Positions 11,460 through 20,838 of a stretch of DNA of 64,000 nucleotides are shown piece after piece (positions within the stretch are counted from its first letter, which is position 1; the number at the start of each line of letters is the position of its first letter). Location of the stretch: NCBI GenBank assembly GCA_043228905.1, contig JBHGNT010000012.1, forward strand, positions 8,990,001 through 9,054,000, in the 5' to 3' direction. This DNA comes from Azolla caroliniana (taxonomy: Eukaryota; Polypodiophyta). Both the position numbers and the translations under genes were made by a program. The notes under the pieces were generated by a model that did no database searches, was not told the DNA's origin, and was given only the letters and a program-made list of their open reading frames with translations.

Positions 11460-11680
11460 CACATCTCCTATGTCGATAATTTGGCATGTACCTTCATTCC
11501 CCATCCGGACACAACCATGATCACCGACTGTGTAGGATGAGAAGCATTTCCGATCCAGTGTCAAGTGGAACGACGCTTCGGAATCGACAACCCACGTTGT
11601 CTCATCACTGACAAGGTTTAACTCATTCTCTTCGGTGATGAGAATCAATTCTTCTTCACTTGTCGCGATTGCCGACGTTC
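11460..11680 (-). pseudogene. Copia-B protease start
   Basis: Minus strand. ETTWVVDSEASFHLTLDRKCF is the copia protease N-terminus; the expected D-S-G-A-S is D-S-E-A-S here, so the active-site Gly is replaced by Glu. Followed by GDHGCVRMGNEGTC. The rest of the protease is lost in the deletion at about 11445. Likely inactive. Confidence 0.8.
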
Positions 11681-12515
11681 CCTTCCGATCAGGGCCTCTA
11701 CAGTCTGAACCGTTCTGGTTCGAACTCTTCTTCGAATCGGTGGTGTCGTTTTCTTTCTCCTTCTGGAAATGTCGGCAGTTCTTCTAGAAGTGTCCCAACT
11801 TCCCGCAATCGAAGCACATGGGCCTCCCCCTTGACTTCGACCTCGTCCCTGATTTGTCCCGGTTTTGGGGACTTTGATGCCAGCCTCTTCCCCGGTTGTG
11901 GTCATCTTCCGTGACCAAGACCTTCGGATCTGTTCCGGATTCCCGGTCCTTCTGGTGAGCTTCTTCATCTAGCAAGCTTGATTTTACCCTTGCTAGGGAC
12001 AACTGTTTTCCTTCCGGCCCGGCGTTGCCCAACGTGACAACTAACGTTTCCGAGCTATCCAGGAGGGAACCAATCAGGAGCAATGCTAGTACCTCATCGG
12101 TGAGAGGTACTTCCAACGAGGTTGCCTAGTGGATCAGTCCTTGGAAGGCATTCATGTCCTCCGCCATACTGGAGTCATCCTGGTACCGGAGCCTCACTAG
12201 CTTCCGAAATACCGAAACCCGATTAACAATATTCTTGTTCTGGAAAATGATGTCGATCTTCTCCCAGAGTTCATGAGCCTTGCTCTCTTCATTGAAGTTG
12301 TTGTACAGGCTCATGTCGATGAAGCACCGGATGTATGCCTTCATCTTCATGTGCATCACTTCCCACACTGTGGCGTCGATCTTATCCGGTCTCTTGTCCC
12401 CGAACTGGACCGGCAACCAAAGATCTTTAACCACCAGCATGTCCCTCATCTTCGACTTCCACACTGAGTAGTTGGAGCCGGTGAGCTTGAACATGCCGCC
12501 CAACGATTCCTCCAT
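11681..12515 (-). pseudogene. Copia-B gag with CCHC knuckle
   Basis: Minus-strand Gag starting at the ATG at 12513-12515 (M-E-E-S-L-G-G-M-F-K-L-T-G-S-N-Y), 14 bases inside the primer site. It continues VWKSKMRDMLVVKDLWLPV, YIRCFIDMSLYNNFNEES, FRKLVRLRYQDDSSMAED and VPLTDEVLALLLIGSLLDS, the UBN2-type copia Gag. The knuckle at 11775-11816 is C-F-D-C-G-K-L-G-H-F-stop-K-N-C: all zinc ligands kept but with a stop codon at 11784-11786. Another stop is near 12128. Confidence 0.88.
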
Positions 12516-12528
12516 TTCCTGTGTTGTT

Positions 12529-12541
12529 CGCTCTGATACCA
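12529..12541 (-). other. Copia-B primer binding site
   Basis: Minus strand reads TGGTATCAGAGCG, matching the 3' end complement of plant initiator tRNA-Met, three bases inside the 5' LTR end (12545). This fixes the element orientation and LTR boundary. Confidence 0.9.
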
Positions 12542-12544
12542 GTT

Positions 12545-12794
12545 TGTGAAGAATAGCGCGGAATATCGCTTGGCCACAACCGAGACTTGAATCACAGAAA
12601 TGGGGATGAACGAGAGAGTACACAGAAATGACACAGGATGTTTACGTGGAAAACCCTAATAGGGAAAAACCATGGGAGCCCACGAACTCCAACTATCACT
12701 ATATGTGAGGAAATACAAAGTGGAGGCACAGGAGGCAACGACCTCGTACTCGCGATCTTCGCCAGACGGCGGTTACAACAAAGAGTGCTTGTAG

Positions 12795-12856
<62 letters not shown>

Positions 12857-13174
12857 CTGTCGCTCTCTGTACAGTAGTTATACACATACAACAATATGTC
12901 AATCACAAAAATTACAACTCTCTCTAAAGTGATTGCCCTAAGTCATATTTATACTTATATGAACTTAGGGCTATTTACAACTATAGCCTCAATAGGCTTG
13001 CTCAAGACATATTTACGAATATGTCTCTCTTCCAGTTCTCACTAGGTCTCCTCCGGTTTCTAGATCTCTTCCGGTTCTCACCAGGTCTCCTCAGATTTCC
13101 GGATCTCTTCCAGTTCTCACCGGGTCCTCTTCATTCATCACCGGGTCCCATCTAGAGACACTGATTTCCCGACA
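12545..13174 (-). repeat. Copia-B 5' LTR
   Basis: 630-bp LTR matching 8632-9237. The 24-bp length difference is largely a CT microsatellite of about 58 bp at 12798-12856. Contains the TATA-like box within the perfect palindrome at 12935-12971. Confidence 0.93.
12935..12971 (-). promoter_or_regulatory. Copia-B LTR promoter: TATA-like box within a palindrome
   Basis: Minus strand contains AGTATAAATATGAC. It sits between exact 9-bp inverted repeats GCCCTAAGT (12935-12943) and ACTTAGGGC (12963-12971), with inner arms CATAT/ATATG. The identical structure is in the other LTR at 8975-9011. Promoter role is inferred from position. Confidence 0.55.
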
Positions 13175-13492
13175 GAGCTGACCAGAAGGTGAAGGTTAGG
13201 ACCAGGACGTGGCGAAACATGGTCAAAGGTCCTGGAAGAACACGAATCAGAGATAGTCGACTTAGTCAAATGGACAAGAAGGCAACCGAAGTCAATGTGA
13301 AAGCGGGAGAGCCGATGGATCAAAGGGTGCCAAAGTAATAGAGGCAAGAAGAAGGCCAACGAAGCCCTTGGCACCAAACAAGCCGACCGAGCAGGTCGAG
13401 AAGCGTTGGACTCGACAGGTCGAGGAGCGCGAGTTAGGAGGGTGGACCAAGTGGAGGTGACGGAGAACGTCAAGTTGAGCTTGAGGGGGAGT
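13175..13492 (+). other. Copia-A 3' untranslated region, second part, with polypurine tract
   Basis: Continuation of 8401-8631 after Copia-B. It starts with the right TSD GAGCT and ends in CTTGAGGGGGAG (13481-13492), a typical polypurine tract that primes plus-strand synthesis next to the 3' LTR. The related minus-strand copy at 56595-57044 has the same tract. Confidence 0.75.
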
Positions 13493-13656
13493 GTTGAACG
13501 AGCAACCTCAACTTGGGCCGAATTGACTGAAGTTGCCTAGAGACAGATCGAATGAAGACCGATCGGCGGGGAGCTTGTAGGCCTTTAGGACCGATATTCC
13601 TCGTAGGCATATTTTTGGGAGTCAGTGTCAGGGGCTCATTTAATGAGCACTCAAGT
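13493..13656 (+). repeat. Copia-A 3' LTR, first part
   Basis: Begins TGTTGAACGAGCAACCTCAA directly after the polypurine tract. Shares GGCATATTTTTGGGAGTC..TGTCA with the LTRs at 45583, 51840 and 56594 (minus). It is cut by CRM-1; the last five bases CAAGT (13652-13656) are the CRM-1 target duplication. The LTR resumes at 20650. Confidence 0.85.
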
Positions 13657-14111
13657 TGTTACGGGCATGACCATTTAATATCCCGTGTTGAGAATTTACC
13701 GTAGTATTCTATACACGTGGATAAGTGTGAGGGTTAAACGAGAATGTAAAGAAGGGGAGGATTACTTTTAATCCTCGGGATTGAGACAACCCATTAGGTC
13801 AAGTGTGAACTTGCTTGGGGGCCTTGGGTATCGCTATAAATAAGAGGCCTAGCTACCCTCATTTGATCATCTTTTGACTACATCGAGACTCTGCTCTTGT
13901 GGTGGGTCAACTCTTGTAGCGAGCGCGCCAACACCAGGTACGACTCGACGCCACGACGGTGGTATGGGACGCCGATTGAGGCTCGAGTCCGTCTCCATCC
14001 CTTCGCTCGGGGGTGGTCGGGTGGATCGACACCCTTCTTTCTCTTTCTCCTTTCTATCTATCATTTGTTTATCCTTATCTTAAGCTTACTTTAGTACTTA
14101 GATCTCTAATA
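13657..14111 (+). repeat. CRM-1 5' LTR
   Basis: 455 bp, the same length as the 3' LTR, with only scattered substitutions, which suggests a moderately recent insertion. Ends TCTAATA, then TT and the primer site. Confidence 0.95.
13834..13843 (+). promoter_or_regulatory. CRM-1 LTR TATA box
   Basis: CTATAAATAA in the middle of the LTR, followed by AGAGGCCTAGCTACCCTCAT. The same block occurs in the 3' LTR (20372), in CRM-2 (CTATAAATAT) and in a diverged LTR at 42930. Transcription start would be about 30 bp downstream; inferred. Confidence 0.6.
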
Positions 14112-15801
14112 TTTGGTATCAAATTTATGTACTAATGTTTCTTTGTTTTTCATTTGTCGTTTGATTGATGGTGATCAATCGATGTGCGGTCGGCCTTGAT
14201 CCAGACAACGATCAACAAAGAACTTCGGTAACTCTTTCCAGAATTTTTTTTCTATTCTCTCTTCTCCCATCTAATCATGTGTTTAGTTTATATGTCATTT
14301 TTTTCATTAAGTCAATGATGTTGTAGTGGTCTTTAATTAATTATCTAAAACGTTTACATATGTGCACGAGGTCAATACCTCGTTTGACATATTAATAATA
14401 TGTGATGAGTGTCGTATGCGTACGAGGTTAATACCTCAATTACGTATTACATTCACGAACATATGTTACGTTTGCGTATGAGTTTAATACCTTGATTTGT
14501 TGTAAACGATATGCGGTTGGTCTCGTATGCGTAAGAGGTCAATACCTCAGTTGCGTATTACGATGATCTCTTATTTGTGGATGTTTCGTGTGTGTAGAGG
14601 TATATACCTCGATTACATATCTCGATCACATCATTTGTGGCTATTTAATATAACGATATGTTTAATATAGGCATATGTGGTCACATATATACGTATTTGA
14701 TCGTATATATGTGATAAGTAAACATATGTGTATATTCGTTATTACGTGATTATATCGAAAGTTGTCCTTGTCGGGAAAAGGATGTTGGTGGCCGTCCTCA
14801 CATTTTTGTGAGAATGGCGTTGTCACCATCCCTTTTTCAACAATTTTTTATTGTTGATAACCCCGTTGATGACCTCGATTTCGTTATGTAAAGAAATGCC
14901 AATAGCCATAATGATGTTGAGTACGTAGGGCTTGACCCACTTCAAGTGAGGTCGCTCCAATGATGCACGTATCCAACATCCCTCCCTCGTTACATGGATA
15001 TGATGCCACCATGAGCTCGTTCTTACGAGAGACATTCGTAATGACGTGACCATGTGATGGCCCACGTGAGCCTACTACAAAACGAGGGCTCATTTGGCTT
15101 GACCATTAGGTTGCACTTTGGCGTATGCCATCGTAATTACGAGACTTGAGGTTAGGTAACGTACCAACATAGTTTTGGTAAATGAGGGCGAAATAAGGAC
15201 CCTTGACATATATGTTCTTTTAAAAAAAAACATATATGATCAATTGCCTCGCATATCTCTTATACGCATAAAACATTAAGCACTCGAGAAGAGCAACTTA
15301 CTTGGTTGGCTCAAGTTTTTAATGTATTTGTTCTCGAGGTCTCGAGTTCAAATATGACCAAGACCATACAACATCCTTGATACATATGACTATAACATAT
15401 GTTTAGACTTAAGGTCTAAGTGCACCTCGGGGTCCTCGTAATAGAACTTAAAGAGCCGAAACCACATATGTGGGCACCAAAACATAGTTTATTGTTAACA
15501 TTTTTTTTCGTGTATAAACTATTCATGACGCGAACATACATGGTTGAGCCTCGGGGAGCCACCATGAAAAGATCAATATAGAGATCAGGGAAAGACATTA
15601 ATTTGTCACCCCCATGGTTTTTAAAACACCTTTGTGTTACCATAGTAACTTGATCTTGAACCTCATCTCATACGTCTAGAGGGGTATTGACGTGAGATCA
15701 TGATATCAATTAATGTTTGCCCATGATATGTTTACATCACGACATGATGTTATGACTATCTCTCTGACCTTATCCTATTTCTTTTCCAGAAATAATCTTT
15801 A
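14112..15801 (+). other. CRM-1 primer site and long leader with hairpin array
   Basis: The primer site TGGTATCAAA (14114-14123) is a shortened match to the initiator-tRNA-Met complement; CRM-2 has the fuller TGGTATCAAAGC. The 1.7-kb leader has no ORF of note. It contains five GAGGT-N4-ACCTC-type hairpins at 14368, 14424, 14480 (decayed), 14535 and 14597, about 56 bp apart, and a tRNA-like pair of boxes at about 15306-15354 (GGCTCAAG ... GAGTTCAAATA). CRM-2 keeps the same leader. Confidence 0.75.
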
Positions 15802-16800
15802 ATGGCTCAAATTAACGACCCGATGTCATCCGCTCAAGCGGAAGGAACTCAAGGGAATCCTCTTGGACAAATGTCCACTGAGATGTATTTGGCACAAATA
15901 ACCCAATACCTTAGTTTCACCGCTCAACAGATGACCGAACTTCGGCAATCTCAGAGTGCTCTTGAGGCACGTGTCATTAGTCTACAACGTGAGACTAATA
16001 GACCTGATGAGCAACAAGGTGAACCATCATTTGTCGTTAAGCCATTTACGGAGAGACAAAAAGGAAAGAACCGAAGAAGCAATCTGCACATGGCTGGGAC
16101 GATGGGAGTCTCATTTTGAGCTCTATCCCACGCTAGATAGTACGAAGATTGCATATGTTGGCCAAGAACTCGGGGGTAAGGCCGCCGCCTGGTGGCGTCG
16201 GGTCCGTACTATGGGGAAATTGCCCGATACCTGGACAGATTTTGTCACAGTTTTTATGGGCCAATTTCTGCAACCTCCCTCTCGAACCGAGGCAGCACAA
16301 GCTTTAATGAACCTCTCTAGCAGGAAATTTTCCTCTCTAGAAGACTATGTTCACCATGCTAGAACCCAAATCCAAAAATTGGGTCTAGAAGGGGACAATT
16401 GGTTGATAGCTTGTTTTGTCAATGGCATCCCCAATTCGGACTATCACTGGATAGTGCACGATAAGGATCCAAAATACTTCGAAGAGGCCGTTGAAATAGT
16501 TCTTCGCTATCAACGCATTTCAAAGAAGGACCACAACAAACCCAACGAAGCGCCCGGGACTAAGCAGTCGCAATTTGTTGGGAAACGCAAGACACCCAAC
16601 GAATTCCTGGATCGCGATTGTAAGCGACAACATCCTTTTTGTGTATTCTGCAAAAAGAAGGGTCATACAAAAGATCAATGTCAAAAGCTCCAACGGAAAG
16701 AGCACGACAACAAAGCTAAAGCTGCAGACCATAAAGGTCAGATTCCTAATGTCCTTCAGGTCTATACACATCATTTAAGTAATTTTCAATGTTCTTTCCC
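15802..16800 (+). pseudogene. CRM-1 gag
   Basis: Starts at ATG 15802 (M-A-Q-I-N-D-P-M-S-S-A-Q-A-E-G-T), matching the CRM-2 start at 63175. A frameshift near 16050 moves the frame to KERTEEAICTWLGRWESHFE, followed by LGGKAAAWWRRVRTMGKLPD, MGQFLQPPSRTEAAQALMNL and EDYVHHARTQIQKLGLEGDN: a standard gypsy capsid. Zinc knuckle at about 16639-16680: C-V-F-C-K-K-K-G-H-T-K-D-Q-C (intact). Packages element RNA in active relatives. Confidence 0.9.
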
Positions 16801-17389
16801 TCACTATGTATTGGGTCCCAATGATTTACTATGTGCAAACAGGTATATCAATGGATCTCCCGTACAATTTTTATTTGATTCGGGAAGCTCACACAATTTT
16901 GTGAATGATCGTTTGGTTCAGATATGGGGAATCCAACCCACCGTAAGTGATCACACCTACACGGTGCACTTGGCTGATGGAAGAGTACAATACATCAACG
17001 GGGCGATTCATTCATTAGGAATTTCTATTGATACTTATATAGAGGAAGTAGACTTCCATGTAATGAATCTTTGTACCACCGATGTAATACTGGGTTATCC
17101 CTAGTTTTATAATAAAAACTCTTCTTTATTTATTGATTCGGTTCGCCATTCCATTTCTTTTGTACTGAACGATTGTACGCATTTTATTCAATGTGTAAAA
17201 AAACAATCCCTCTCGATTGTTACCTCGTGTCCATCAATATCCGAGTTGTCTTGTTCTACGTTATTTTATTGTGTACTTGATCCAGACATTCACGTTTACA
17301 ATATCGATAATGTCCCGGTTCAATTAACATATTTTGAACAACAACAACTTGATGAAATCTTAAATGATTTTCATGACGTTTTTCCAAGT
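16801..17389 (+). pseudogene. CRM-1 aspartic protease
   Basis: In frame with gag. Active site FLFDSGSSHNFV at about 16868-16903 (DSG intact), then VHLADGRVQYINGAI and TTDVILGYP. The next codon, expected Trp, is TAG (17102-17104), ending the long frame; the same frame continues as [15 protein letters not shown]. The 17246-17389 segment ([20 protein letters not shown]) links to RT. Confidence 0.88.
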
Positions 17390-18280
17390 GAACTACCTGA
17401 TGGGTTACCTCCTAAACGTAATATAGACCATCGTATAGATATTGTACCTGGTGTTGCACCAATAAGTATACCTCCGTATCGCTTAAGTCGATCCGAAGAA
17501 GATGAGGTATCTAAGCAACCCAAGGACTATTTACGAATGGGTTATATACGGTATAGTAAATCTCCATGGGGTGCACCAGTTCTCTTGGTAAAAAAGAAAG
17601 AGGGCACATGGCGTATGTGTATTAATTACCGACGCTTGAATAAAGTGACGATCAAGAATTCGTACCCATTGCCCCAGGCTGACGATCTAATTGACCGTCT
17701 CCAAGGAACTCGGTATTTTACGAAACTTGATCTCCGTACTGGCTACCATCAAATACAAATAAGTGAGGACGATGTTCCTAAAACGGCATTTCGTACGCGT
17801 TATGGCCATTACGAGTTTTTGGTTATGCCTTTTGGTTTGGCCAATGCTCCGGCTACTTTTCAACAAGAAATGAATGACATTTTCCGAGAACAACTTGGAA
17901 AATTTGTTGTTATTTTCTTGGATGATATTTTAGTTTATAGCCGTACATTACAAGAACATGCTAGACATGTCCGCTTTGTTTTACAAACATTGCGTGACAA
18001 ACAGTTTTATGCAAAGATCTCAAAATGTGAGTTCTTCAAGAAATCAATTACTTATCTTGGACATCTCATAACCGAACGAGGAGTTGAAATTGATCCTTCT
18101 CGCATTGAGAAAATCAAGCTTTGGCCCACTCTTCGGAATATTTGAGAAGTTCGATCATTCCTTGGTGTTGTCGGGTTTTTGCGAAAGTCTCTTCGTAATT
18201 ACTCCCAATTGACAACACCGTTTACTGATCTTTTAAAAGGTCAAACGCGTAAGTCTACAAAACCTATTGTGTGGAATGCT
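17390..18280 (+). pseudogene. CRM-1 reverse transcriptase
   Basis: Intact-looking RT core: [93 protein letters not shown] and the catalytic V-V-I-F-L-D-D-I-L (FLDD at 17915-17926). The thumb follows with [18 protein letters not shown] at 18143-18145 replaces a codon just before EVRSFLGVVGF. All catalytic aspartates are present. Confidence 0.93.
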
Positions 18281-18840
18281 ACACTAGACCTCGCCTTTAA
18301 GGAACTCAAGGACCTGGTTTGCAAGGCTCCTTCACTTCTTTTACCTGATCCTTCAAAACCTTTTGGGGTTGAAACCGATGCAAGCGATTATGCTATAGGT
18401 GTTGTCTTGTATCAAGATGGTAAACCAATAGCATTCGAGAGTAAGAAACTTGATTCTGCTCAATGTCGGTATACCGTTCAAGAAAAGGAATTATTTGCAG
18501 TTATACATGCGCTCAAAACATGGCGCCATTATCTTTATGGAAATCACTTTGTGGTAACTACGAACCACGAGTCCTTGAAATATTTTTGTGACCAACAAGA
18601 CCTGAAAGGTCGTAAGGCACAATGGGCTGATCTCATCCAGGACTTTGGTTTTTCCATACGATATCGTAAAGGTTCCATTAACACTGTCGTTGATGCACTA
18701 AGTCGCATCTGTGAAGTTAACATGCTTAGCTTCACTGAAATAACATCAGATCTTTATGATCACCTTCGAGGAAAGTATACTGATGACAGTTATTTTGCAA
18801 AACACTGGGCAAGAGTTGAGTCTAGAACAAACACCACCAC
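18281..18840 (+). pseudogene. CRM-1 RNase H
   Basis: FGVETDASDYAIGVVLYQDG (catalytic Asp in DASD), FESKKLDSAQCRYTVQEKEL (catalytic Glu), LYGNHFVVTTNHESLKYF (canonical TDH is TNH here, a D-to-N change) and VDALSR. The D-to-N change at 18563-18565 affects a catalytic position, so activity is doubtful even without the stops. Confidence 0.88.
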
Positions 18841-20010
18841 ATCCTCGAAGGAATACTTCCACATTGCTAACAGTTTGCTCTACCGTAATGGGAAGGTTTG
18901 TGTTCCAGATTTACCCGAGGTCAAAAAGAGGATTCTTTTTTAATGCCATGATGCACCCTCAGCAGGGCACCCTGGAATACATCGTACACTCGTTCTCATC
19001 TCCACTCAATTTTATTGGCCTAAGATGTGTCCTGACATACATAGCTATGTGACTAAATGTCACCAGTGTCAGCTTAACAAAGCCGAGCGACTTAAAGCCA
19101 CAAGACTTTTACATCCCTTGGACATTCCCAATAATAAGTGGGAAAGCATATCCATGGATTTTATTGTTAGCCTTCCTCGCACCCAAAAAGGCCATGATGC
19201 CATCTGGGTTGTGGTTGATCGACTAACTAAAATGGCCAGATTTATTGCTACTAAAACCACGGTAACAGCTCCTGAATTGGCTTACCAATTCGTTGATGAA
19301 TTATTTCGTTTTTATGGGTTACCGATGGATATCGTGAGTGATCGAGATCCAAAGTTTACTAGTGACTTCTGGACGCAAGTCTTTAAGAAGTTAGAAACTA
19401 CGTTGAGCATGAGCTCCACGGATCATCCTCAATCCGATGGACAGACATGCTTCGAGCATACGTTGGTGCAAAACCAACAAAATGGGAACGTTATCTCCCA
19501 ATTTTGGAGTTTGCTTATAACAGCTCCAAGCATACGTCGACGGGATATAGTCCTTTTATGTTGATGTATGGTTTTCAGCCACGAGCCCCAATTGATGTTA
19601 ATATACATCTTGATGAGTTGCAAAGTACGCAAAACTTTCTTCGGGATATGCAAGATATGTTGCATATTGCACGAGATAATATAAAAACATCTCAAGATAG
19701 AGCGCGTTTTTATATCAATCATCATAGGCAACCTCGTGTATTCAACCCTGGACAGAAGGTATTTTTACGTGTACCTCATAATTCTAAGACATTGTCTACG
19801 GGTAAGTGCGCTAAGTTAGCCCCACGGTTTTGTGGACCTTTTACAGTCCTCAAACACATTGGGTCATCAGCCTATCGTCTTGCTCTTCTCGATGGTGTCG
19901 GAATTCATCCAGTCTTTCATGTGAGTCGTCTAAAAGAACTTCTAGGTTCTGGCGACAATACAGTTACAACTGAAACTCTGGTTACTTCTGAAGAATTATC
20001 TTCTAAACCA
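18841..20010 (+). pseudogene. CRM-1 integrase with deleted catalytic Glu
   Basis: After a stop at 18941 the frame reads CHDAPSAGHPGIHRT and YVTKCHQCQLNKAER (HHCC zinc finger), then WESISMDFIVSLPRTQKGHD (first Asp) and PMDIVSDRDPKFTSDFW (second Asp). HPQSDGQT is followed abruptly by a frame change to MLRAYVGAKPTKWER at about 19448; the short segment that normally carries the third catalytic residue (Glu) is missing. The C-terminal GPY/F-like part, APRFCGPFTVLKHIGSSAYR, and LLDGVGIHPVFHVSRLKE follow in frame. Cannot be functional. Confidence 0.93.
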
Positions 20011-20196
20011 CATGTACCAGAAAGAATTCTCGATGTTAAAACAAAAAATTTACGTACTAAAGAAATCCGAGAATTTAAAATAAAATGGATGGATAAATCA
20101 ATAAAAGATGCCACATGGGAACGCAAAAATACTCTTAGAACTAACTTCCCTAACTTTCCATTGCAAGAGTGCAATGTTTTAAAGAGGGGGAGTATG
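20011..20196 (+). pseudogene. CRM-1 chromodomain
   Basis: PERILDVKTKNLRTKEIREF, then KIKWMDKSIKDATWERKNT: the family signature in which a beta-strand leads to a W-x-x-x-x-x-x-x-T-W-E core. In active chromoviruses it tethers integrase to modified histones. Located at the polyprotein end, just before the polypurine tract. Domain itself looks intact. Confidence 0.9.
20181..20194 (+). other. CRM-1 polypurine tract
   Basis: AAAGAGGGGGAGTA lies directly before the 3' LTR start TGTTACGG at 20195 and overlaps the polyprotein 3' end. It primes plus-strand DNA synthesis in this element class. Confidence 0.9.
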
Positions 20197-20649
20197 TTAC
20201 GGGCATGACCATTTAATATCCCGTGGTGAGAATTTACTGTAGTATTCTATACACGTGGATAAGTGTGAGGGTTAAATGAGAGTGTAAAGAAGGGAAGGAT
20301 TACTTTTAATCCTCGGGATTGAGACAACCCATTAGGTCAAGTGTGAACTTGCCTGGGGGCCTTGGGTATCGCTATAAATAAGAGGCCTAGCTACCCTCAT
20401 TTGATCATCTTTTGACTACATCGAGACTCTGCTCTTGTGGTGGGTCAACTCTTGTAGCGAGCGCGCCAGCACCAGGTACGACTCGATGCCACGACGGTGG
20501 TATGGGACGCCGATTGAGGCTCGAGTCCGTCTCGATCCCTTCGCTCGGGGGTGGTCGGGTGGATCGGCACCCTTCTTTCTTTTTCTCCTTTCTATCTATC
20601 ATTTGTTTATCCTTATCTTAAGCTTACTTTAGTACTTAGATCTCTAATA
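20195..20649 (+). repeat. CRM-1 3' LTR
   Basis: 455 bp, near-identical to the 5' LTR. Followed at once by the TSD CAAGT (20650-20654). Confidence 0.95.
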
Positions 20650-20826
20650 CAAGTACACGTCAATACTTGTTAGCCCATTGTTAGGGCTTCTATTTAAAGT
20701 GCTCTCTAAGCACATTCGTATGTACAAAGTGTTATTATTTTGAATACAAGTTTTTTGTTGTTTGCTCTAACTCTATATCTCTCTCTCTCACTGTGTATCT
20801 CCATTCTATGTGTTTACCTAACTATT
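20650..20826 (+). repeat. Copia-A 3' LTR, second part (3'-truncated)
   Basis: Continues the LTR broken at 13656: the blocks AGTGCTCTCTAAGCACATT, TATGTACAAAGTGTTATTA and TACAAGTTTTTTGTTG match the LTR at 45860-45920. A CT-rich stretch follows, then the LTR stops without the expected ...ATTTTTACA end; copia gag sequence begins at about 20827-20839. Confidence 0.75.
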
Positions 20827-20838
20827 ATGAGTTACTTG

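Larger units (their letters stand above)
8632..13174 (-). mobile_element. Copia-B: complete minus-strand Ty1/copia retrotransposon with TSD
   Basis: A 4543-bp element with two LTRs (8632-9237 and 12545-13174), each beginning TGTTGGGAAAT or TGTCGGGAAAT and ending ...TTCTTCACA on the minus strand. The 5-bp duplication GAGCT flanks it (8627-8631 and 13175-13179). A primer site complementary to initiator tRNA-Met lies next to the 5' LTR and a polypurine tract (TAGGGGGAGAT on the minus strand) abuts the 3' LTR. Coding order Gag, protease, integrase, RT, RNase H defines Ty1/copia; the protein resembles the Tork/Tnt1 type. Internal deletions remove part of integrase and the RT active site, so it is probably non-autonomous. 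It lies inside the Copia-A 3' untranslated region. Confidence 0.92.
13657..20649 (+). mobile_element. CRM-1: complete chromovirus (Ty3/gypsy) with LTRs, TSD and chromodomain
   Basis: 6993-bp element with two 455-bp LTRs (13657-14111 and 20195-20649), both starting TGTTACGGGCATGACC and ending CTCTAATA, flanked by CAAGT (13652-13656 and 20650-20654). Order: primer site, 1.7-kb leader, Gag with CCHC, protease DSG, RT, RNase H, HHCC integrase, C-terminal chromodomain, polypurine tract. The chromodomain defines the chromovirus branch and is known in relatives to guide integration to chromatin. Coding is broken by stops at about 17102, 18143 and 18941, a frameshift near 16050 and a deletion at about 19448. 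Inserted in the Copia-A 3' LTR. Confidence 0.95.

Noticed and set aside
12638-12877. ORF ending in a Ser-Leu repeat in the Copia-B LTR
   Set aside because: Created by the CT microsatellite; the LTR is not coding.
14368-14610. CRISPR-like array
   Set aside because: Regular spacing of short palindromes, but units diverge, intervening sequence is itself repeated, and it lies in a plant retroelement leader.
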